Part shown: piece by piece, positions 39,371 through 44,067 of the stretch
How positions within the stretch are numbered: the stretch's first letter is position 1
Layout: each line of letters begins with the position of its first letter
Source of the DNA: Tumebacillus flagellatus
GTDB taxonomy: Bacteria > Bacillota > Bacilli > Tumebacillales > Tumebacillaceae
Length of the DNA stretch: 44,067 nt
Direction of reading: 5' to 3'
Assembly (NCBI RefSeq): GCF_000714935.1
Contig: NZ_JMIR01000039.1
Location: 1-44,067, forward strand
Notes under the pieces: model-generated
What the model saw: the letters and a program-made list of their open reading frames with translations, nothing else
Told to the model about the DNA's origin: nothing
Databases searched by the model: none
Made by a program: the position numbers and the translations under genes

Positions 39371-40144
39371 ATGGGAACGCCTGAGAATGCCGCAAACTAT
39401 ACCGCAAAAAAATACCGCACGCCGGATGGAGCGCCTTGTGACATTGTGATTTTTACCATCGTGTCCGAAGAGGCGCAGGCGCTGACAAAAGCCCTGCCGC
39501 GCCGCGAATTGCAAGTCTTGCTGATCCAGCGCAAGAAGTGGCCCGATGAAGGCAAGTGGGCGTTGCCGGGCGGTTTTTCCACGCCGGAAGAGACGCTGTA
39601 CCAAAGTGCCCTGCGCGAATTGCAAGAAGAGACCGGCGTGCAGTCGCCGTACCTCGAATACTTCAACGTCTACAGCACGCCCAACCGCGATCCGAGGGGC
39701 TGGATCATCTCGCACGCCTACTTTGCGCTCGTGCAGGAACAGATTCTCGCCGCGCGCAAGGCGGCGGATGATGCGGCGGATGTGAAGCTTGTTTCCGTGG
39801 AGAAAGCGTTGCAGAGCATGGACTTGGCGTTTGACCACCGCGAGATTTTGCAGGACGCGCTGCAACGCGTTCGGCACAAGATGCTGACCACCACGATTGC
39901 ACGGGAGTTTTTGCCGGAGGAGTTTACGATTGCGGAACTCTACCAAGTGATCCAGACGGTCTGCCCCGGTTTTGAGGAGCCGAACTTCAAACGCAAAGTG
40001 ACGGCGACGCAGACCCGCCAAGGGCTGATCGAGGAAGTCCTCGACGAGAACGGCAAGAAAAAAACGACCAACCGCAACTCGCAGCGCCACGCCCAACTGT
40101 TCCGCTTTACAGGCTTTGAGCCGGAAGTTTCGATCTACCAATAA
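39371..40144 (+). CDS. NrtR-like Nudix-domain transcriptional regulator of NAD metabolism
   Basis: The 257-residue protein has a Nudix domain (about 22-160) and a C-terminal winged helix-like part (about 160-240, EFTIAELYQVIQTVCPGFEEPNFKRKV), the NrtR architecture. NrtR proteins repress NAD salvage and synthesis genes and respond to ADP-ribose. The Nudix box is complete (GGFSTPEETLYQSALRELQEETGV, 67-90), whereas many NrtR proteins have lost it, so this one may also hydrolyse ADP-ribose. The genes downstream (nicotinamidase, nicotinate phosphoribosyltransferase, NAD synthetase) support the role. ATG 39371 lies behind GAGGTGG. Confidence 0.85.
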   Translation: MGTPENAANYTAKKYRTPDGAPCDIVIFTIVSEEAQALTKALPRRELQVLLIQRKKWPDEGKWALPGGFSTPEETLYQSALRELQEETGVQSPYLEYFNVYSTPNRDPRGWIISHAYFALVQEQILAARKAADDAADVKLVSVEKALQSMDLAFDHREILQDALQRVRHKMLTTTIAREFLPEEFTIAELYQVIQTVCPGFEEPNFKRKVTATQTRQGLIEEVLDENGKKKTTNRNSQRHAQLFRFTGFEPEVSIYQ

Positions 40145-40197
40145 GTTGTGCCAAATTGCTTTGCCAATCAGCTGTACCCATCGGGAGGGGAACCGGG

Positions 40198-40761
40198 ATG
40201 AAAGCTTTGGTTGTGATTGACTATACGTATGACTTTGTTGAGGGCCGTCTGCCGGTCGGCGAACCGGGAATCGCCATCGAAGGGCGTATCTCTGAACTGA
40301 CGGCGGAGTTTGTGCAAAACGGAGATTATGTGGTGATGGCGGTCGACGTGCACGACGAAAACGACCCGTACCACCCGGAGACGAAGTTGTTTCCGCCGCA
40401 CAACATCCGGGGAACCGCCGGACGCGATCTCTACGGCAAGCTCCACGACGTGTACCAAGCGCATCGAGACCGGATCGTCTGGATGGATAAGACCCGCTAC
40501 AGCTCGTTTGCGGGCACCGATTTGGAACTGAAGCTCCGCGAACGGGGCATCACCGAACTGCATCTCGTCGGCGTCTGCACCGACATCTGCGTCCTGCACA
40601 CGGCAGTCGACGCGTATAACAAAGGCTTCCACATCACCGTCCATGCCGACGCTGTCGCCAGCTTCAACCCGGCGGGCCATGACTGGGCGCTCGGCCACTT
40701 CGCCGGGTCGCTCGGAGCCCGCGTGGTCGGCATGGAAAGTCCGGAGGAGATCAAAAAATGA
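40198..40761 (+). CDS. pncA: Nicotinamidase
   Basis: The start is ATG 40198 behind GGGAGGGG; the in-frame ATG at 40156 has no such site. The 187-residue cysteine hydrolase converts nicotinamide to nicotinate. Catalytic residues: D8 (VVIDYTYDF), K98 (WMDKTRYSSF) and C131 in VGVCTDICVLHTA. The probable metal ligands are D50, H52 and H68 (VDVHDENDPYHP, FPPHNI). It lies 53 bases after the NrtR-like gene and overlaps pncB by 4 bases, so the two are translationally coupled; this is the first step of NAD salvage. Confidence 0.93.
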   Translation: MKALVVIDYTYDFVEGRLPVGEPGIAIEGRISELTAEFVQNGDYVVMAVDVHDENDPYHPETKLFPPHNIRGTAGRDLYGKLHDVYQAHRDRIVWMDKTRYSSFAGTDLELKLRERGITELHLVGVCTDICVLHTAVDAYNKGFHITVHADAVASFNPAGHDWALGHFAGSLGARVVGMESPEEIKK

Positions 40762-42215
40762 ACGTCCACGACCTCGCACTGCACACCGACAAATACCAAA
40801 TCAACATGATGTACGCGCACTGGTTCCACGGAACGGAGAACCAGAAGTCGATCTTTGAAGCGTTTTTCCGCAAGCTGCCTTTCAAAAACGGCTATGCGGT
40901 CTTCGCGGGCTTGGAGCGCATCGTGGAGTACCTCAAGCACCTGCACTTCTCCGAGGAGTCGATTGCCTACCTCGCGGAGCAGGAAGAAAACTACGACCCG
41001 AAATTCCTCGACGCCCTGCGCAACTTCCGCTTCACCGGGGATTTGTACAGCGTGGAAGAAGGCACGATCGTGTTTCCCAACGAGCCGCTGGTGCGCGTGG
41101 AAGCGCGGATTTTTGAAGCGCAACTGATCGAGACGGCGTTGCTGAATTTCATGAACTACCAGACTCTGATCGCCACGAAGGCAGCTCGGATCAAGCAAGT
41201 CGCGCCAAACGACGGGCTGCTGGAATTCGGCACCCGCCGCGCCCAAGAAGCGGACGCGGCCGTCTGGGGCGCGCGCGCTTCCTATGTGGCGGGCTTCCAC
41301 GCGACGTCGAACGTCCGTGCCGGCATGCTGTTCGGCATTCCGACCAAAGGCACGCACGCGCATGCGTGGGTGCAAGACCACGACACGGAAGAGGAAGCGT
41401 TTGAAAAGTTTGCGGAAGCGCTGCCGGACACGGTCACGCTGCTCGTCGACACGTACGACACGCTGAAATCGGGCGTTCCGCACGCGATCAAAGTCGCAAA
41501 GCACATGGAGCAGCGGGGCAAGCGCATGGGCTCGATCCGTTTGGATTCGGGCGACCTCGCGTACCTCTCGAAGCAAGCGCGCCAGATGCTCGACGATGCG
41601 GGCTTGAACTACGTCGGAATCGTCGCGTCCAACGACCTTGACGAGCACACGATTTTGCATCTGAAGTCGGAGGGGGCGAAGATCAACACGTGGGGTGTGG
41701 GCACGCAGTTGATCACCGCGGCGGACCAACCGTCGCTCGGCGGCGTCTACAAACTGGTCGCCCGTGAGAAAGACGGCGGGTACGTCCCGACGATCAAGAT
41801 TTCCGGCAACCCGGAGAAGATCACGACTCCCGGATTTAAAACGGTCTACCGCATCGTCAACAAGCAAACCGGCAAAGCGGAAGCGGACTACATCGCGCTG
41901 GTCTCGGAAACGGACGTGCGCGAGGGCGGCCGCATCAAGCTGTTCGACCCGGTGCACACCTACATCCACAAGTTTGTGACGGAGTACGAAGCGCAAGAGC
42001 TGCTCAAGCCGATTTTTGTGGCCGGGGAGCAAGTGTATGAGCTGCCGTCTCTGCAAGAGATTCGCAAGCACCACGAAGAGCAGAAGAACTTGTTCTGGCC
42101 GGAATACCTGCGTGTCTTGAACCCGGAAATCTACCCCGTCGACCTCTCGCAAAAAGTGTGGGACATGAAGATGCGCCTGATCCACGAACACCACGGAGCG
42201 GATGACAAGAAATAA
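40758..42215 (+). CDS. pncB: Nicotinate phosphoribosyltransferase
   Basis: The enzyme makes nicotinate mononucleotide from nicotinate and PRPP, with ATP stimulation. Length 485 suits the Firmicute long type. Signature segments: ALHTDKYQINMMYAHWFHG at the start, FAGLERIVEYLKHLHF, FGTRRAQEADAAVWGARASYVAGFHATSNVRAG, GTHAHAWVQDHDTEEEAF, SIRLDSGDLAYLSKQARQMLDDAGLNYVGIVASNDLDE and WGVGTQLITAADQPSLGGVYKL. ATG 40758 overlaps the pncA stop. Followed by nadE with 47 bases between. Confidence 0.96.
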   Translation: MNVHDLALHTDKYQINMMYAHWFHGTENQKSIFEAFFRKLPFKNGYAVFAGLERIVEYLKHLHFSEESIAYLAEQEENYDPKFLDALRNFRFTGDLYSVEEGTIVFPNEPLVRVEARIFEAQLIETALLNFMNYQTLIATKAARIKQVAPNDGLLEFGTRRAQEADAAVWGARASYVAGFHATSNVRAGMLFGIPTKGTHAHAWVQDHDTEEEAFEKFAEALPDTVTLLVDTYDTLKSGVPHAIKVAKHMEQRGKRMGSIRLDSGDLAYLSKQARQMLDDAGLNYVGIVASNDLDEHTILHLKSEGAKINTWGVGTQLITAADQPSLGGVYKLVAREKDGGYVPTIKISGNPEKITTPGFKTVYRIVNKQTGKAEADYIALVSETDVREGGRIKLFDPVHTYIHKFVTEYEAQELLKPIFVAGEQVYELPSLQEIRKHHEEQKNLFWPEYLRVLNPEIYPVDLSQKVWDMKMRLIHEHHGADDKK

Positions 42216-42262
42216 CCAATCATTTACACTAAAACTAGAGAAAAAAAGGAGTGGATACCAGA

Positions 42263-43093
42263 ATGACCACGAACCTGCAGCAGGAGATCATCGAAACGCT
42301 CGGCGTGCAACCGCGGATCGACCCGCAAGCGGAAATTCGCCGCCGCGTGAATCTGTTGAAAGACTACGCTCTGAAAACCGGTGTTCGCGGCTATGTGCTC
42401 GGAATTTCCGGCGGTCAAGACTCGACGCTCTCGGGCAAATTGGCGCAGTTGGCGATCAACGAATTGAACGCGGAGCACGGCGCGGGCACGTATGAATTCA
42501 TCGCGATGCGCCTGCCGTACGGCGTGCAAGCCGACGAGCAAGACGCGCAAGACGCGATCAAATGGATGGAGCCGTCCCGTTTGGTGACGGTGAACATCAA
42601 ACCGGCGGTGGACGCGTCGTACCGCTCGTTCACGGAAGCGACCGGCGAGACGCTCAGCGACTTCCTCAAGGGCAACATCAAAGCCCGCGAGCGCATGAAG
42701 GCGCAGTACGACGTCGGCGCGCACACGCGGACGCTGGTGATCGGCACCGACCATGCGGCGGAAGCGATCTCTGGATTTTTTACGAAGCACGGGGACGGGG
42801 CGGCCGACATCACGCCGATTTTCGGCTTGAACAAGCGCCAAGGCCGGGCGTTGCTGCAGGAACTGGGTTGCCCGGAGCATCTCTATCTGAAAAAACCGAC
42901 CGCCGATCTGGAAGAAAACCGTCCGTCGCTGCCGGACGAAGACGCGCTGGGCGTGACGTACGACCAGATCGACGATTATCTGGAAGGCAAGACGATCGCG
43001 GAAGAAGCGGTCGAGATCATCGAGAAGCGGTACCTCGCAACCGAACACAAACGCCGTCCGCCGGTGTCGGTGTTCGATACGTGGTGGAAGTAG
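42263..43093 (+). CDS. nadE: Ammonia-dependent NAD(+) synthetase
   Basis: This is an ATP-pyrophosphatase-type enzyme that amidates deamido-NAD to NAD using ammonia. The P-loop [17 protein letters not shown] (about 44-60), the loop [56 protein letters not shown] and the terminal [14 protein letters not shown] are typical. The glutaminase domain is absent, as in Bacilli NadE. Two starts exist: ATG 42263 (276 residues) fits the ribosome site AAAGGAG better than GTG 42251. Same direction as pncA and pncB, so salvage of nicotinamide to NAD is encoded as one unit. Confidence 0.95.
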   Translation: MTTNLQQEIIETLGVQPRIDPQAEIRRRVNLLKDYALKTGVRGYVLGISGGQDSTLSGKLAQLAINELNAEHGAGTYEFIAMRLPYGVQADEQDAQDAIKWMEPSRLVTVNIKPAVDASYRSFTEATGETLSDFLKGNIKARERMKAQYDVGAHTRTLVIGTDHAAEAISGFFTKHGDGAADITPIFGLNKRQGRALLQELGCPEHLYLKKPTADLEENRPSLPDEDALGVTYDQIDDYLEGKTIAEEAVEIIEKRYLATEHKRRPPVSVFDTWWK

Positions 43094-43100
43094 GCCCGGC

Positions 43101-43940
43101 ATGAATCGCAAAGTCGTCTTGATCACGGGGACCTCCAGCGGGTTCGGGTTGTTGTCGAGCGTGGCGTTGCTTCGGGAAGGGTATTATGTGGTCGCCACGA
43201 TGCGCGATCTCGGCAAAGCGGCGGCGTTGAAACAGGCTGTGCGCGAAGCCGGGTTGTCGCTCGCCGACATGGAGGTGCAAGCGCTTGACGTCACCGAGGA
43301 AGCCGCTGTGCAAACCGTGGTCGACGACGTGCTGGCGAGGCTTGGGCGCATCGATGTTTTGATCAACAACGCCGGGTATGCGCACGGCGGTTTTATTGAA
43401 GAGATTTCGATGGACGAGTATCGGGCGCAGTTTGAGACGAACTTTTTTGGCGCGGTGGCGATGACCAAAGCGGTGTTGCCGTCGATGCGGGAGCGCCGCA
43501 GCGGCAAGATTCTCATGATCTCGTCCATCTCCGGGCGGTTCGGGTTTCCCGGCATGAGTCCGTACACGTCGTCGAAGTACGCGCTGGAGGGGTTCAGCGA
43601 ATCGTTGCGGCATGAGATGCGCCCGTTTGGGGTGAGCGTCGTGCTGATCGAACCGGCGTCGTACCGCACGAACATTTGGGCGAAGGGCATCGAGCGGGGC
43701 GGCGAGATTGACTCGGACTCGCCCTACGCGCCCGCTTTGACGAAAATGGCCGCCTACGCCGCCGCCATGAACGACCGCGGCTCCGACCCGCGCGAAGTGA
43801 TCACGCTGATCTCGCGGGTGCTGCAAGACCCGCGCCCGGTGTTGCGCTACCCGGTGGGCAAAGGGTTGAAGCCGCTTCTGTTCCTGTTGCGTTTTTTGCC
43901 GCAACGGCTGGTGGACCGGATGGTGGCGAAGAGGATGTAA
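43101..43940 (+). CDS. SDR family oxidoreductase
   Basis: A classical short-chain dehydrogenase of 279 residues. NAD(P) site LITGTSSGFGLL (about 7-18), NNAGYAHGGFIEEI (about 90-103), the catalytic serine in MISSISGRFGFPGMS and YTSSK (Tyr and Lys of the YxxxK motif). The substrate cannot be told; the closest general class is the retinol dehydrogenase/ketoreductase-like classical SDRs that have an extended C-terminus. It follows nadE by 7 bases, so it is probably part of the same transcript, but a link with NAD metabolism beyond using the cofactor is not shown. No ribosome site stronger than AAGTAGGCCCGGC is seen. Confidence 0.9.
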   Translation: MNRKVVLITGTSSGFGLLSSVALLREGYYVVATMRDLGKAAALKQAVREAGLSLADMEVQALDVTEEAAVQTVVDDVLARLGRIDVLINNAGYAHGGFIEEISMDEYRAQFETNFFGAVAMTKAVLPSMRERRSGKILMISSISGRFGFPGMSPYTSSKYALEGFSESLRHEMRPFGVSVVLIEPASYRTNIWAKGIERGGEIDSDSPYAPALTKMAAYAAAMNDRGSDPREVITLISRVLQDPRPVLRYPVGKGLKPLLFLLRFLPQRLVDRMVAKRM

Positions 43941-43967
43941 GGAGATACATTTTAAAGATCGACTCTG

Positions 43968-44019
43968 AAAAAAATCCCCTGCAGGCGATAGAACTGAGTG
44001 CCTGGCAGGGGATTTTTTT
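43968..44019. terminator. Bidirectional intrinsic terminator
   Basis: AAAAAAATCCCCTGC / GCAGGGGATTTTTTT form a perfect stem around a 22-base loop. It ends the NAD-salvage/SDR transcript and the minus-strand gene entering from the right. Confidence 0.88.
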
Positions 44020-44027
44020 CATGCGTT

Positions 44028-44067
44028 TTAATGCGAAACGTAGCTGCCGAGGTCGTCGTAGGAGGAC
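44028..44067 (-). CDS. C-terminal end of an unidentified minus-strand gene (partial)
   Basis: On the minus strand the right edge reads SSYDDLGSYVSH followed by TAA at 44028, then the bidirectional terminator. The position just before a terminator and the plausible peptide support a real gene end. Twelve residues are too few to name a family. Confidence 0.4.
   Translation of the reverse strand, partial: SSYDDLGSYVSH

Noticed and set aside
1-44067. CRISPR arrays, insertion sequences, prophage or tRNA genes
   Set aside because: I looked for regularly spaced direct repeats, transposase or integrase motifs and cloverleaf features and saw none. The region looks like stable chromosomal backbone with small insertions.

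Overview
The window is a chromosomal segment of an aerobic, probably spore-forming Firmicute. Codon use is GC-rich and Shine-Dalgarno sequences are strong. The gene order his operon ... TPR protein - trxB - NUDIX (yvcI type) - rapZ - yvcK - whiA - HPr matches the Bacillus subtilis yvc/his neighbourhood. The GC content, the extra genes and the hisZ-first his operon suggest the Alicyclobacillaceae (for example Tumebacillus or a relative). The genus is an inference.

Layout. 1-1227: the end of a cell-surface-type protein with a copper-amine-oxidase-N-like domain, then a secreted-protein remnant that runs into a terminator. 1382-5820: a five-gene signalling cassette with an HtpX-like M48 membrane protease, a PP2C phosphatase, an FHA protein, a soluble Ser/Thr kinase and a membrane-anchored protein. 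Four of the five carry zinc ribbons. 6121-12923: a complete hisZGDBHAF(IE) operon with translational overlaps and its own promoter and terminator; hisC is absent, and a PHP-type histidinol phosphatase lies apart at 17825. 12941-15570: alpha/beta hydrolase, LysR regulator, and a FusB-family EF-G-binding protein preceded by a consensus promoter and a short leader ORF. 15571-19663: a structured non-coding element, a GT-C membrane glycosyltransferase, small proteins, the histidinol phosphatase and a repeat-rich membrane-anchored protein. 19771-20942: rubrerythrin and DUF3501 protein under a promoter with an inverted repeat in its spacer. 21006-26740: Prs, TPR/HTH protein, thioredoxin reductase and SelB.

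26761-28690: HxlR (YodB/CatR-type) regulator divergent from pirin and FMN azoreductase, a probable quinone/electrophile response unit. 28897-35078: the conserved yvcI-rapZ-yvcK-whiA-HPr block, interrupted by a chemoreceptor. 35078-36940: a minus-strand group with an internally duplicated unknown protein, a small membrane protein and a FadH-like reductase. 37078-39285: diguanylate cyclase and family-5 uracil-DNA glycosylase. 39298-43940: a NAD-salvage cluster with an NrtR-like Nudix regulator, nicotinamidase, nicotinate phosphoribosyltransferase and NAD synthetase, then an SDR enzyme. A partial minus-strand gene enters at the right edge.

The points most worth a second look are the zinc-ribbon kinase/phosphatase/FHA/protease cassette, the leader ORF upstream of the FusB-type gene, the three-helix element at 15571-15676, the rubrerythrin and pirin promoters with palindromes in their spacers, the EVGTIG-repeat protein, and selB overlapping trxB with no other selenocysteine genes in view. 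All functions are read from sequence motifs and recalled family features. No database search was run.
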